DNA from: Paenibacillus mesophilus
Lineage (GTDB): Bacteria > Bacillota > Bacilli > Paenibacillales > NBRC-103111
Assembly: GCF_005938385.1 (NCBI RefSeq)
Contig: NZ_VCRA01000008.1
Coordinates: forward strand, 62,001 to 126,000
Direction: 5' to 3'
DNA length: 64,000 nt
Shown here: piece by piece, positions 9,107-17,691 of the stretch
Numbering within the stretch: position 1 is the stretch's first letter
How the letters are laid out: each line of letters starts with the position of its first letter
Translations under genes and position numbers: made by a program
The notes under the pieces: model-generated
Told to the model about the DNA's origin: nothing
Database searches by the model: none
Seen by the model: only the letters and a program-made list of their open reading frames with translations

Positions 9107-11566
9107 ATGGAACGTGCGCAGCATGACCGAACGCTGAAGCGAGTTACACTCGAAATGGGGCTGAAACCGTTCAAAAGCCTGGAGCCTCCCGCTATCGATG
9201 AGGTGTGTGCCGAAGCAATCAGGCAATGGCTCCCGCTCGTCGGCCTTGCCGATCACGCCTCCATGCTGCTCTGGGTAGCGGATGGCAGCGAGATTTTAAC
9301 ATGGGACGGCCATTTGGACCGCGAGATCGAATGGGCCCGTTATATCGGCTTCTGCAATGAGGAAATGTTCAGCCATACCCAAGGAGCGAATGACCCGAAA
9401 ACCGCCATTCTTTATACAGACGAGCCGGTAAGGATGACCTACCGTCACTTGCAGACGATCGTCTCCTCTTTCAAGCGGGTTGCCGCCAAACGATTCGGCA
9501 TACGAATGGAGGTTGGAGCGACTTTCGACGCCGGCCCGGAATTCGCTTATTCCGACTTCAAATATAGGGACCATCCGGAAATCAACCGTGCCGAGATCAG
9601 CGGAAAGTATGTCGCGCTTAAAACCGACTATACGGTCGTCTGCAGCTGGTCGAAGCTTCGGGAGGACCGAGCGGCTTATGCCGCCTATCCGGACGGTATT
9701 CCCGAAGGAACTCCGTTCGGTGAATATCTCGGTCGCCAATGCGCCAGTTTCCTGCCTGAGATCGGCTTTGACTACATCTGGTTTTCCAACGGATTCGCCC
9801 TTTCGTATTTTCCCTGGACTTATCTGGGGGCAGGCTTCGACGGAAATGAGATGGGAACATTCGATTACCGGGAAGTATCGGGGAAGGTGCTGTCGTTCTG
9901 GGAGTTGTTCAAACGGTATTGCCCGGGCTACCGGACGGAAGTCCGCGGCACGAATTTCGGCACCGGTATGGATTTGGCCAAAGACTGCATTCCGCTTCTC
10001 GACTTGTACGAGAATCGGTACCTCGAGCTGCCGCCCCCAAATTCCCCATGGGGAGCGCTCAATTTCGACTTCGGCCTTGAAATGACGGGCTATATGTCCC
10101 GCATGTCTGTGCTCCCGGGTACCACATATCCGTACCGGTTCTATGCCAACGATACGTGGTTTTGGCAAAATCCGTGGTGGGATGTATACGACAGGGAACC
10201 ACACGATATATATTGCCCGTTGATGGCCGGCCGGATGAACGGTGTCGGGGCGATCGAGCCTCCGGGTGTTGTTGAAATATTGACAATCGATACCGAACGC
10301 GGAGAGCTGAATGAGGACTGCGCTTTAGAAATCGTTCCCCATATCCGCAAAGCGCTGAAAGATTTTCCGGATCAAGCGGGCATCTTGACTTGGGTGTATC
10401 CATTCCGGGAGCTTCATGCCGCAGCGGCCGACAGGCCGGGCGGTCTCAATAACGCATTTTTTCATGATTGGTTCGTTCGAAATGCGATTAACAACGGTTT
10501 GCCGCTCAATACCGTAATCAGTTCCGATGATTTCTTCTCGGTTCGGGAAAAAGCGCCGCATAAGATGAAAGAGACGATTTTGTTCACCTCGGCCTTCTGG
10601 TTGAAGCAAGATAAAGCCGAATCTATCGTGAACTCCATCCAAAACGGCGAAAAAGTGCTGATTTACGGCCCATTGGAAGATCCGGCGCTGCTCCGGCTGT
10701 TGAACCTCCGTTTGGCCGACGGCCTCGACGGGGATATGGATCTTTTCGTTGATTTGATGCAGGATCCGTTGTCGGAGCCCGTGACTGCGCGAAAGCTTCG
10801 ACACGTCTCTCTCATCTCGGCAGGATCGCTCCGGGAAACGATCGCGGATACAAGCGACGCGCATACCCGGGTTCGTGCAGTGGTAAAGCAGGGCTCCGAG
10901 GAGCGGGCGTTCGCCGTAAGCCGCAGTCTGCCTTCCTGGAACGGCGGTACGATTGGATGGATACGCGGCTCGCTGCCGTTCCAAATCGGGAATGTTACAT
11001 CGCTGCCGATCCGGCAAGCCAACGAATGGACGGATGCAACCGTAATTGCGCGCTATCTGCTCCAAGATTTCGGCTATACGCTTCTGCAGGCCAAGACGGA
11101 AGATGCCTCCCCTTCTGCCCTTCTCTTTATCGGCCGCCGTGACAACGGTTTCATTTTTACAGGGTGCCGGCAAGATACGTCCGTGTTGTTGCAGTTCCGC
11201 TTTCCGGAAGGAGTGCCGGTGCTGATGGGACAAACGTCGGTTATGGGAGAAGGAGTGTCGACCTATGCGCTCGACCGCACGTTCCGTGACGAATGCCATT
11301 TGTTCGTAAACCAGAAAAATCCGAATCGGGTCGTATCCCGCGTCAATCAACCGTTTCCGACGCCTAAAAAGCGAGCCATTCGGAATATTACGGTATCCGG
11401 ACTGCAAGACGCCGTATTGACGATTTACCCTCCGCTTGAAGCGCTCGAAGCGGACCGGGTCGAAGTTTTACACAACAATAAGGTCTATCTCGACCTGACT
11501 GACAAACGCCATGGCAATAAGCTAATATTGTCCGGCATTACCGGTCGCGTCGACATTTCATGGTAG
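9107..11566 (+). CDS. Conserved-looking 819-residue protein, possible glycosidase (family not identified)
   Basis: Cytoplasmic, with no signal peptide. The first 450 residues look like a TIM-barrel enzyme: alternating hydrophobic strands, acidic/aromatic loops such as GFDYIWFSNGFALSYFPW, and the segment TEVRGTNFGTGMDLAKD. Residues from about 500 resemble the beta-galactosidase trimerisation type fold (VLIYGPLEDPALLRLL). The last 200 residues are beta-rich. I cannot assign a named family. Position directly after an isomerase-like gene under an AraC regulator suggests intracellular cleavage of a short oligosaccharide whose product the isomerase then uses. GGGGGA-type ribosome site and ATG start are clear. 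Confidence 0.55.
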   Translation: MERAQHDRTLKRVTLEMGLKPFKSLEPPAIDEVCAEAIRQWLPLVGLADHASMLLWVADGSEILTWDGHLDREIEWARYIGFCNEEMFSHTQGANDPKTAILYTDEPVRMTYRHLQTIVSSFKRVAAKRFGIRMEVGATFDAGPEFAYSDFKYRDHPEINRAEISGKYVALKTDYTVVCSWSKLREDRAAYAAYPDGIPEGTPFGEYLGRQCASFLPEIGFDYIWFSNGFALSYFPWTYLGAGFDGNEMGTFDYREVSGKVLSFWELFKRYCPGYRTEVRGTNFGTGMDLAKDCIPLLDLYENRYLELPPPNSPWGALNFDFGLEMTGYMSRMSVLPGTTYPYRFYANDTWFWQNPWWDVYDREPHDIYCPLMAGRMNGVGAIEPPGVVEILTIDTERGELNEDCALEIVPHIRKALKDFPDQAGILTWVYPFRELHAAAADRPGGLNNAFFHDWFVRNAINNGLPLNTVISSDDFFSVREKAPHKMKETILFTSAFWLKQDKAESIVNSIQNGEKVLIYGPLEDPALLRLLNLRLADGLDGDMDLFVDLMQDPLSEPVTARKLRHVSLISAGSLRETIADTSDAHTRVRAVVKQGSEERAFAVSRSLPSWNGGTIGWIRGSLPFQIGNVTSLPIRQANEWTDATVIARYLLQDFGYTLLQAKTEDASPSALLFIGRRDNGFIFTGCRQDTSVLLQFRFPEGVPVLMGQTSVMGEGVSTYALDRTFRDECHLFVNQKNPNRVVSRVNQPFPTPKKRAIRNITVSGLQDAVLTIYPPLEALEADRVEVLHNNKVYLDLTDKRHGNKLILSGITGRVDISW

Positions 11567-11721
11567 CGTATAGGTACGAACATTCTCGGGGAGCGTATCG
11601 ATTGACGCGCTCCCACCTCCAGACGGCAATAAATTCCCCGCCGCGATCAATAAGATAATCCTCTGCAAATAGGGCAGCAGCTTCTGGAGAATGCTAGGCT
11701 GCGAGCCTCTTCCTCTTGTCT

Positions 11722-11985
11722 CTAAGGTAACCGAAACACAGCGAGGTCCAGGATGCCGCTGTCGCTTTCCGTTTGCCATAAGTTCATTTCGTTTCCTGTG
11801 ATCGTCGTAATCGCATAAATGGAAGCCAGGTTTCGGTAATAAAAGCTATACAGCTTTCCCTAATGAAGAATAAGCTGTCCTCCGACTGGCTTGATACCGT
11901 CCGGTGCAAACCTGTACTGTTTGCGTAGCTGTGTATGTAAAACAAACTTGACAACGAATCCGGTTTTAATTACATTGTGTATAGT
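11722..11985 (-). pseudogene. Decayed gene remnant with an in-frame stop
   Basis: On the minus strand a protein-like frame runs from about 11985 to a TAG at 11722-11724. It is broken once by TAG at 11860-11862 (sequence before the stop: GIKPVGGQLILH; after it: GKLYSFYYRNLASIYAI). The residue pattern continues naturally across the stop, as expected from a single CAG-to-TAG change. There is no start codon or ribosome site, so the 5' part is lost. The family is not recognised; the tail LWQTESDSGILDLAVF looks like the end of a beta-rich enzyme. It lies downstream of the 819-residue gene and overlaps the promoter of the next plus-strand gene. Confidence 0.55.
11948..11976 (+). promoter_or_regulatory. 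SigA-type promoter for the small membrane-protein operon
   Basis: TTGACA at 11948-11953, a 17-base spacer, then TACATT at 11971-11976. The -35 is perfect and the -10 has 4 of 6 matches. It lies 45 bases upstream of the ATG at 12022. Confidence 0.5.
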
Positions 11986-12021
11986 TTAGTTTACATCTTC
12001 GGAAACAATAAGGAGGTCAAA

Positions 12022-12468
12022 ATGTCCTATCAAGAAAAAAAAGTTTTTGTTTCCATCATCAGCAGTATTCTCATCTTCACCCTCTACACGTTATACGCGA
12101 TAAAAAATGCCGAGGAAGGCAGCATCACATCGGCTAGCGACTTCAGCTTTTGGGGTTCCTTCATTCTGGTGCTGCTCCCGGTGTCGATTGTAGCTAAAAT
12201 TATCATTCATATCGGGTTTGTCATCTTCAATAAAATCGCCACGAATGAAGATGGACCTTCTTTTGAGGATGAGTTTGATAAGATCATCGAGTTGAAGGCA
12301 GACCGGATTTCGCTTTATGTGTTTTTCTTCGGTTTTCTACTATCCATGGTTCCGCTCGTTACGGATCTTCCAACTTACTTAACATTTCTCTTGTTAATCT
12401 TTTTCGGTTTTTTATCCGATTTAATGGGACGTATCGCTCAATTATACTTTTATAGAAAAGGAGTTTAG
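12022..12468 (+). CDS. Small four-helix membrane protein
   Basis: 148 residues from ATG 12022, chosen because AAGGAGGTC sits 5-8 bases before it; the open frame reaches back to 11977. Four hydrophobic segments (about residues 9-25, 42-65, 92-110, 115-130) make it an integral membrane protein. The acidic loop in the middle (EDGPSFEDEFDKIIEL) faces one side. Its partner gene, one base after the stop, is a short XRE regulator. In Firmicutes this pairing of a small multi-pass membrane protein with a YozG-like regulator is common, and the regulator usually controls the pair. Function unknown. Confidence 0.75.
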   Translation: MSYQEKKVFVSIISSILIFTLYTLYAIKNAEEGSITSASDFSFWGSFILVLLPVSIVAKIIIHIGFVIFNKIATNEDGPSFEDEFDKIIELKADRISLYVFFFGFLLSMVPLVTDLPTYLTFLLLIFFGFLSDLMGRIAQLYFYRKGV

Positions 12469-12469
12469 C

Positions 12470-12688
12470 ATGGGTAAGGATGCGATCAGCAATCATATAC
12501 GGAATCTTCGCTTTCATCATAACGAGATGACCCAGCAGCAATTAGCAGATTTGGCCGGAGTCACCAGACAAACGATTGTTGCGATCGAGAAGGGGAATTA
12601 CTCACCTTCATTGGAGTTGGCTTTTCGCATCGCGCGTGTTTTCGGAAAGTCCATCGAAGAAGTCTTTCAATATGAGGATAAGCAATAA
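12470..12688 (+). CDS. XRE-type helix-turn-helix regulator
   Basis: 72 residues made almost entirely of an HTH-3 domain: MTQQQLADLAGVTRQTIVAI holds the helix-turn-helix, followed by the typical KGNYSPSLELAFRIARVFGK and a short acidic tail. The ATG lies one base after the stop of the membrane-protein gene, with AAAGGAG inside the end of that gene, indicating translational coupling. It resembles the small YozG class of cytoplasmic repressors. The likely target is its own operon. Confidence 0.85.
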   Translation: MGKDAISNHIRNLRFHHNEMTQQQLADLAGVTRQTIVAIEKGNYSPSLELAFRIARVFGKSIEEVFQYEDKQ

Positions 12689-12732
12689 AACATGGATAAA
12701 AACTCCCGCGAACATCCGCCAATTATTGGAGG

Positions 12733-13422
12733 TTGATTGGACTGAGGAAGAGTACAAATTCAGGCAGAAGGTCTGCAGTAATTACCGGAGTGTTATTAAT
12801 AGCCGGGTTGATTACAGGAATATTTAGTGTTGTTCCTGTTATTGATGGAGCAGACTACCTTGTCATGGCTTCTACAAATGAAAATCAAGTACTAACAGGA
12901 GCGTTTTTCCAGTTACTAATGGTTGTTGCATATGTCGGGATTCCTATTATGATGTATCCGATTATAAATAAGCATAATAAAGGTTTAGCTCTCGGATCTG
13001 TTGCTTTCGGCATCATTGCGGGCGTGTTCATTATGATTGGCGTAATCCTTCTTCTGCTGCTATTGACATTAAGCCACGAATTTGCAAAAGTTGGAACTCT
13101 GAATGCATCGTCCTTTCAGACCCTGGGTGGATTGTTGCGGGACGGACGTGATTTGGTAAACCATGTGGCAACGACATTGGCATTTGTTATAGCTATGTTC
13201 TTGTTTAACTGCATCTTTTACCAAACAAAATTAGTTCCACGTTGGTTGTCCGTTTCGGGTCTTATTGGGTCTACATTGTCCATACTGGCAAGCTTATTCT
13301 TTATGATTCGCTTCATCGGACTGGATGCAACCTACATGATGTTGAACATTCCAATAGCCTTTCAACAATTGGTTTTGGCTGTATGGCTAATCATGAAAGG
13401 ATTCGACCGGGCGGAGGTGTAA
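12733..13422 (+). CDS. DUF4386-family membrane protein
   Basis: About 229 residues with six hydrophobic segments, matching DUF4386 proteins (about 230 residues), whose function is unknown. No ATG fits: the frame begins TTG at 12733, and GGAGG at 12728-12732 abuts it, so a CTG at 12742 would have better spacing; the start is uncertain by a few codons. It follows the XRE gene by 44 bases and precedes a methyltransferase gene by 5 bases. Lower G+C than the sugar genes on either side. Confidence 0.75.
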   Translation: MIGLRKSTNSGRRSAVITGVLLIAGLITGIFSVVPVIDGADYLVMASTNENQVLTGAFFQLLMVVAYVGIPIMMYPIINKHNKGLALGSVAFGIIAGVFIMIGVILLLLLLTLSHEFAKVGTLNASSFQTLGGLLRDGRDLVNHVATTLAFVIAMFLFNCIFYQTKLVPRWLSVSGLIGSTLSILASLFFMIRFIGLDATYMMLNIPIAFQQLVLAVWLIMKGFDRAEV

Positions 13423-13427
13423 CTGAA

Positions 13428-14048
13428 ATGAATAAATCCGAAAGGTTTTGGGACAAAACAGCAAGTAAATATGATCAATTAGAGATGAAGGATGAACAGA
13501 CTTACATCAATATCATAAATAGAACGAAAACGCATCTCAAAATTAGCGACATTGTTTTGGATTACGGCTGCGGGACTGGATGGATATCCAATGATATTGC
13601 AGAATTTGTGAAAGGGATTCATGCGATTGATATATCTTCAAATATGATAGGAATTGCTGAAAAAAAGGCAAAAGAGCGCAACATTGCAAATATAAATTAT
13701 GCTCATTCGACCATTTTTGATGAAAGGTATAAGGAATGCTCATTTGACGTCATCCTAGTCTTTCATGTTCTGCATTTGTTGGAAGATGAACATATCGTTC
13801 TACAAAGAATGAATGAACTGTTGAAACCAGGAGGATTATTGATTTCTGCGACACCGTGCGTGGGAGAAAAAATATTTCTAAGAAACTTGTTCTTCTTCGC
13901 AGGCAGAGTTGGTCTAGTGCCGAGAATAAGAGCATTTAAAATACGCAATTTAGTCGATACAATTGAGGAAGGGAATTTTTCGATCGTCGAAACGGATTGC
14001 TTGAAGAAATGCTCTCAGGAATATTTCATTGTTGCAAGAAAGATTTAG
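13428..14048 (+). CDS. Class I SAM-dependent methyltransferase
   Basis: 206 residues from ATG 13428, supported by GCGGAGGTG at 13410-13418; a longer open frame upstream overlaps the DUF4386 gene and is not used. SAM motif I is VLDYGCGTGWIS near residue 42, the acidic motif II is HAIDISSNM, and motif IV is FDVILVFHVLHLLED. The C-terminal half (LLKPGGLLISATPC) completes a UbiE/type-11 fold. The substrate is unknown. Directly after its stop begins a beta-helix gene remnant, so the sequence 3' of this gene was rearranged. Confidence 0.88.
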   Translation: MNKSERFWDKTASKYDQLEMKDEQTYINIINRTKTHLKISDIVLDYGCGTGWISNDIAEFVKGIHAIDISSNMIGIAEKKAKERNIANINYAHSTIFDERYKECSFDVILVFHVLHLLEDEHIVLQRMNELLKPGGLLISATPCVGEKIFLRNLFFFAGRVGLVPRIRAFKIRNLVDTIEEGNFSIVETDCLKKCSQEYFIVARKI

Positions 14049-14224
14049 GTTACAACTTCGCAATTAGAAACGGAACGCCGTCCCAGTCCGGTATCGATAT
14101 CGAGCCGGACACGGGGACGGCAGTCGAGCGCATCATGATTGCCGACTGCCTGTTCGTAAACAATACGGGCGGCAATCTAATTCTGAACGGGATGAACAGG
14201 CCGATCAAGGGAGTTGCGTTGTAA
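14049..14224 (+). pseudogene. Beta-helix (pectate-lyase-like) gene fragment, 3' end only
   Basis: In the plus frame that reads through 14049 the translation gives a typical beta-helix rung set: a GYNFAIRNG start, then SGIDIEPDTGTAVERIMIA, an Asn-rich turn (FVNNTGGNLILNG) and the stop at 14222-14224. It has no start, no ribosome site and begins exactly at the end of the methyltransferase gene. It is the last 50-55 codons of a larger gene, fused here by rearrangement. Its 3' end overlaps the end of an oppositely oriented beta-helix fragment. Confidence 0.6.
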
Positions 14225-15165
14225 ACGAGCCGTTTCATCGGTCAAGCCGATAGCGCCGAACGGCTCCCAGACGCCGGGACTCCCTCCGGATACGCATACC
14301 CATCCGAGTACGCCGGGAGCCGACGGCAAAGCATTGTACACAATCGAGCCTCGTACCCAATCGCCCGCGGCTGGTACGGCATTGGCCCAACTGACCGTTG
14401 TGCCTTTCGCAAGCACCTCCGGGGAGCGCGCTTTCGCTAACCGTTCGGGCGAACCGACGGGCGAGCCGTTTCCGTCGAACACATTGCCCGGCATAATACG
14501 CACATCGGAACCCACCGCAGCCGCGTCGATTTGGACGGCGAATCGTTCGGCGTCGAATTGATTGCCGTCGACGGTCATTTTCGCAACGACGGCGCCGATC
14601 AAACAACTGTAGTCCGTATGGATGAAGGCGTTCGACGTAACCATATGCCCCCCGGTTGCCGAGTCTCCGACAAAACGAACGGCGCCGTACGAAGAATACA
14701 CGTCTTTGATGACGTTTCCGCTGAACAGCACGCGTTCGCAATTCCAGAACGACAGCTCGATGGAACGCGCCGCTTCGATATGGTTATGACAAATAATCGG
14801 CGCGAACGCATTGGCTATGTACCAGCCGGAGCTCCCTGTTCCGAAATCTTTGTTTCCTTGGATTTTCAGCCCTTTCACGATTTTCGAGACGGAAAACATT
14901 CTCGCGCTTCCGACCGATCCGTAATAGACGTTATCGGTGATGATCACGTCTTCCGTGTTGCCGACATCGTTGGAGTTGCAGCGAAAGAAGAAGCTGGACC
15001 TTCCCTTGTTTCCGCTAATGGTGATGCGTCTGTTTTTGAACCCGTCATTAGGACAGAGGGAATTGATAAATAGACCTTCCGAATAAAAAACGTTCCCTTC
15101 GATCCAAACGTCCTCGACGATGTCCGAACCGGACGTCGTCTTGTTCGGCTCAAGATCGATGCAGC
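14177..15165 (-). pseudogene. Beta-helix protein remnant, C-terminal part only
   Basis: About 325 codons on the minus strand encode repeating beta-helix rungs (for example VEDVWIEGNVFYSEG and RITISGNKGRSS) and end in the module GSIVYNALP...GWVCVSGG...WEPFGAIG, which parallels the C-terminus of the Tat-exported protein at 2961-5018. The entry domain and any signal peptide are missing. At about 15155-15165 the frame runs into a different gene remnant in another reading frame. The codons upstream of the junction (to an ATG at 15280) are not beta-helix sequence. It may still be transcribed from the Fur-box promoter, but is unlikely to be translated in frame. Confidence 0.65.
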
Positions 15166-15408
15166 TCGAACGCCCGACCGGACGCGACTGCGGGCAGCTG
15201 ACGCCAAAGCGGGCGATCCGCAAGCGAAGCGATGCCCTCGCCCTCATGGATGACGAACAAATCATCGCAGCCGCCCACATAGTCGGTCAATCGCGCCATG
15301 CCGATCTCCTTTTCAATCTGCTCGCCGCTGTCGATCAATCGCCGCACCCGCGCACAGCAGCGACAGCAGCCATGCAGCAGACCGTCCTTTTCTCTCTCCA
15401 CTCCGCAT
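15150..15408 (-). pseudogene. Remnant of an iron-siderophore-binding lipoprotein gene
   Basis: The minus strand begins with AAAGG then ATG at 15408, and a short signal peptide ending in a lipobox-like LLSLLCAG (frame closed by TGA at 15313-15315). In a different frame, up to 15150, follow GMARLTDYVGGCDDLFVIHE and LADRPLWRQLPAVASGRAF, which match the C-terminal region of FhuD/FecB-type siderophore-binding proteins. The middle of the protein (some 200 residues) is missing and the frame is shifted. A Fur box lies just upstream. It looks like an internal deletion followed by fusion to the beta-helix remnant. Confidence 0.6.
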
Positions 15409-15425
15409 AAAACGCCTTTCAACTG

Positions 15426-15440
15426 TGAGAATGATTATCA
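15426..15440. promoter_or_regulatory. Fur box
   Basis: TGAGAATGATTATCA matches the 15-base Fur consensus TGATAATNATTATCA at 14 of 15 positions. It lies 18 bases upstream of the ATG of the siderophore-lipoprotein remnant on the minus strand, which is the expected target. It is about 200 bases from the PhnB-like gene on the plus strand, a less likely target. Confidence 0.75.
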
Positions 15441-15638
15441 CTAGAGTTCATTATAGGGAAGGCGCGCAGCGGAACAATGGACAGAATGGCGGAAAAAAGG
15501 CGTTTTTTCGCGCCTCTGCGTCAAATTGTACATCTTAGGGACTCGATTAACACAGCAATCGGAAAGAAATTTATGATCAAACCTTGTGTTAAAATAAAAA
15601 TGATTGTACTACTATGGATTGAAAAAGGAGGAACTAGG

Positions 15639-16541
15639 ATGAATGTCATCACCCCGCATCTGTGGTTCGACAAGGAGGCGATAGAAGCCGCGGAGTTCTA
15701 TTGCTCTGTATTCCCGGATTCAAAAATCACGAGTACGACGACCTTGCACAACACACCCTCAGGTGATTGCGATCTCATTTCGTTCAACGTCTGGGGACTT
15801 CCGTTTATGGCCATATCTGCAGGCCCGTTCTTTAAGTGCAATCCTTCAATCTCGTTTATGGCAAATTTCGATCCGTCCCGGGATATGGACGCGGAAGAAA
15901 AGATAGACGAGGTGTGGAGCAAATTGTCCGAAGGCGGCATCGTGCTTATGCCGCTTGATAAGTATCCGTTCAGCGAACGCTATGGCTGGGTCCAGGACAA
16001 GTACGGTGTCTCCTGGCAGCTCATTCTGACGAATCCGGACGGGGAGCCGCGGCCTACGATTGTCCCCTCCTTGATGTTCGTGGGCGACAATTGCGGCAAG
16101 GCGGAAGAGGCACGCGAGTTCTATCTTTCGATCTTCCGCAATGCCAAGCCCGGCTCCATCTTCCGATATGGCCGCGGCCAGGAGCCGGACAAAGAAGGGA
16201 CGGTTATGTTCACCGACTTTATGCTGGAAAACACCTGGTTTGCGGCCATGGACAGTGCTTTGGAGCACCCGTTCAACTTTAACGAGGCGATTTCCATAAT
16301 GGTCTGTTGTGAGACGCAGGATGAAATCGACTACTACTGGGAAAAGCTTTCCGCCGTCCCCCAGGCCGAGCAGTGTGGCTGGCTTAAGGACAAATTCGGG
16401 GTCTCGTGGCAAATCTCCCCCGTCGCACTGAACGAGATGATGGCCGAGGGCACGCCGGAACAACTCGATCGCCTCACGCAGTCGTTCTTAAAGATGAAAA
16501 AGTTTAACCTTGCGGAATTGCACAAAGCCTTTCAAGGGTGA
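15639..16541 (+). CDS. Tandem PhnB-like VOC-superfamily protein
   Basis: 300 residues from ATG 15639, preceded by AAAAAGGAGG; the open frame extends to 15477 but that part lacks a ribosome site. Two PhnB/3-demethylubiquinone-methyltransferase-like domains lie in tandem: residues 1-135 (LWFDKEAIEAAEFYCSVFPD ... GWVQDKYGVSWQLI) and 145-275 (GKAEEAREFYLSIF ... GWLKDKFGVSWQIS). Each ends in the same FGVSWQ motif. Members of this family have no secure enzymatic role, though some resemble glyoxalase and antibiotic-binding proteins. Probably cytoplasmic and monocistronic. Confidence 0.88.
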   Translation: MNVITPHLWFDKEAIEAAEFYCSVFPDSKITSTTTLHNTPSGDCDLISFNVWGLPFMAISAGPFFKCNPSISFMANFDPSRDMDAEEKIDEVWSKLSEGGIVLMPLDKYPFSERYGWVQDKYGVSWQLILTNPDGEPRPTIVPSLMFVGDNCGKAEEAREFYLSIFRNAKPGSIFRYGRGQEPDKEGTVMFTDFMLENTWFAAMDSALEHPFNFNEAISIMVCCETQDEIDYYWEKLSAVPQAEQCGWLKDKFGVSWQISPVALNEMMAEGTPEQLDRLTQSFLKMKKFNLAELHKAFQG

Positions 16542-16551
16542 TTAGACGATT

Positions 16552-16589
16552 GGAGGAGCCTCAGCCCAACAAGAGGAGGCGGCTCCTCC
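16552..16589. terminator. Hairpin between convergent genes
   Basis: GGAGGAGCC at 16552-16560 pairs perfectly with GGCTCCTCC at 16581-16589 around a 20-base loop. It sits between the convergent PhnB-like and YheC/D genes. No T-run follows on either strand, so it may be a weak terminator. Confidence 0.4.
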
Positions 16590-16590
16590 A

Positions 16591-17691
16591 TTAACGCGAG
16601 TTCTTATGATCCCCGCATAAGAACATACAATATTGGATGATCCGGCTGAGTGACTTGCGGCGGATATGGGGCTCGTCGAATTTCATCGGTTTCGAATTCG
16701 CTTCGAAAAACCAAATGCTGCCGTTCGTATCAACACCGATGTCCATGGACATTTCACCCAACGTATGACCCGCTTCCTTCTCGATTCGGCTCGCGATCAA
16801 GAGTGCGGATCGGTGGGCATGCCGCATAATTTTCTCTGCTTTGTCCGTACCGAAAAGGGACTTCAGAAGCATCCTCGGGTCCCGGATTGATCCACCGCGC
16901 GGCACATGCGTCGTAATGCTCCGTTTTCCGGCGACCCGCGCTCCGACGCCGGTTACCGCCCATTCTCCGATGCTGTTTTTTTGCACGAGCAACCGCAAAT
17001 CGAACGGACGCTCACGGTATCGTGCAAGCTCGATGCCCTGCTGCACGACATATTTCTTATTCCCGATTATTCTCTTCATCATCTCCCAAAGCTCCGTTAT
17101 GCTTGCACAGTCGTCACTCTCCTGCGTCCCTCCTCTGCGGAAAATGATTCGATACTTCGTATCTGAATCGGATCTATTTCGTTCTACCCGTATGATACCG
17201 TTCCCGGCTTTCCCGCTGACAGGCTTGACATACCACATGGAGCAATCCAGCTTGAATAACGAGTCCAGATTTTTGGACGACAACAACTCTTCAGTAACCG
17301 GAAGAAACGGTCTTGTTTTATCCGATTTCGATAGCCATTCGTACAGTTTCCACTTATTGAAAAAGAACGGGTTAAAAAGGCGAATGCGCCGATCCGCAAG
17401 ACAAGCCTGAATGGTTTCCCGTACTTCCGGAGTCCTTTCGTATTTTCGGTAAGGAATCCGATTGTACACGACGCAAGGCAATGGAAACTTCCGGGAGATA
17501 AATGTCTTGTTATTGTTATCGTACTCGTACCCAACGATCGTCTTTTCCGACAGATTCAGATCGCCGGCCGTCGTGACGTATACGATCGCACCGAGTTTGT
17601 GCCCTGTCCGTATCAAGTCGACAAAATTCTCTTTGTTGCCGCGCATCCGATTATGGTCCTTGTACGCCAGAATGGCGATTATTGGCTTCAT
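16591..17691 (-). CDS. YheC/YheD-family ATP-grasp protein (spore-coat type)
   Basis: 366 residues from ATG 17691, preceded by GAGGAAGGGG. It has the YheC/D pattern: an N-terminal alpha/beta domain, VVYNRIPYRKYE, FNPFFFNKWKLYEWL, MWYVKPVSGKAGNGIIRVER (the ATP-grasp phosphate loop), QQGIELARYRERPFDLRLL and EMSMDIGVDTNGSIWFFEAN near the end. In Bacillus these proteins associate with the endospore coat; no reaction is established, though the fold is that of carboxylate-amine ligases. It lacks the 80-residue N-terminal extension of its upstream paralogue and its start overlaps that gene's end by 41 bases, so both are co-transcribed. Confidence 0.88.
   Translation of the reverse strand: MKPIIAILAYKDHNRMRGNKENFVDLIRTGHKLGAIVYVTTAGDLNLSEKTIVGYEYDNNNKTFISRKFPLPCVVYNRIPYRKYERTPEVRETIQACLADRRIRLFNPFFFNKWKLYEWLSKSDKTRPFLPVTEELLSSKNLDSLFKLDCSMWYVKPVSGKAGNGIIRVERNRSDSDTKYRIIFRRGGTQESDDCASITELWEMMKRIIGNKKYVVQQGIELARYRERPFDLRLLVQKNSIGEWAVTGVGARVAGKRSITTHVPRGGSIRDPRMLLKSLFGTDKAEKIMRHAHRSALLIASRIEKEAGHTLGEMSMDIGVDTNGSIWFFEANSKPMKFDEPHIRRKSLSRIIQYCMFLCGDHKNSR

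Noticed and set aside
10325..11407. 360-codon minus-strand frame inside the 819-residue gene
   Set aside because: Shadow of the plus-strand gene; no start signal and no recognisable motif.
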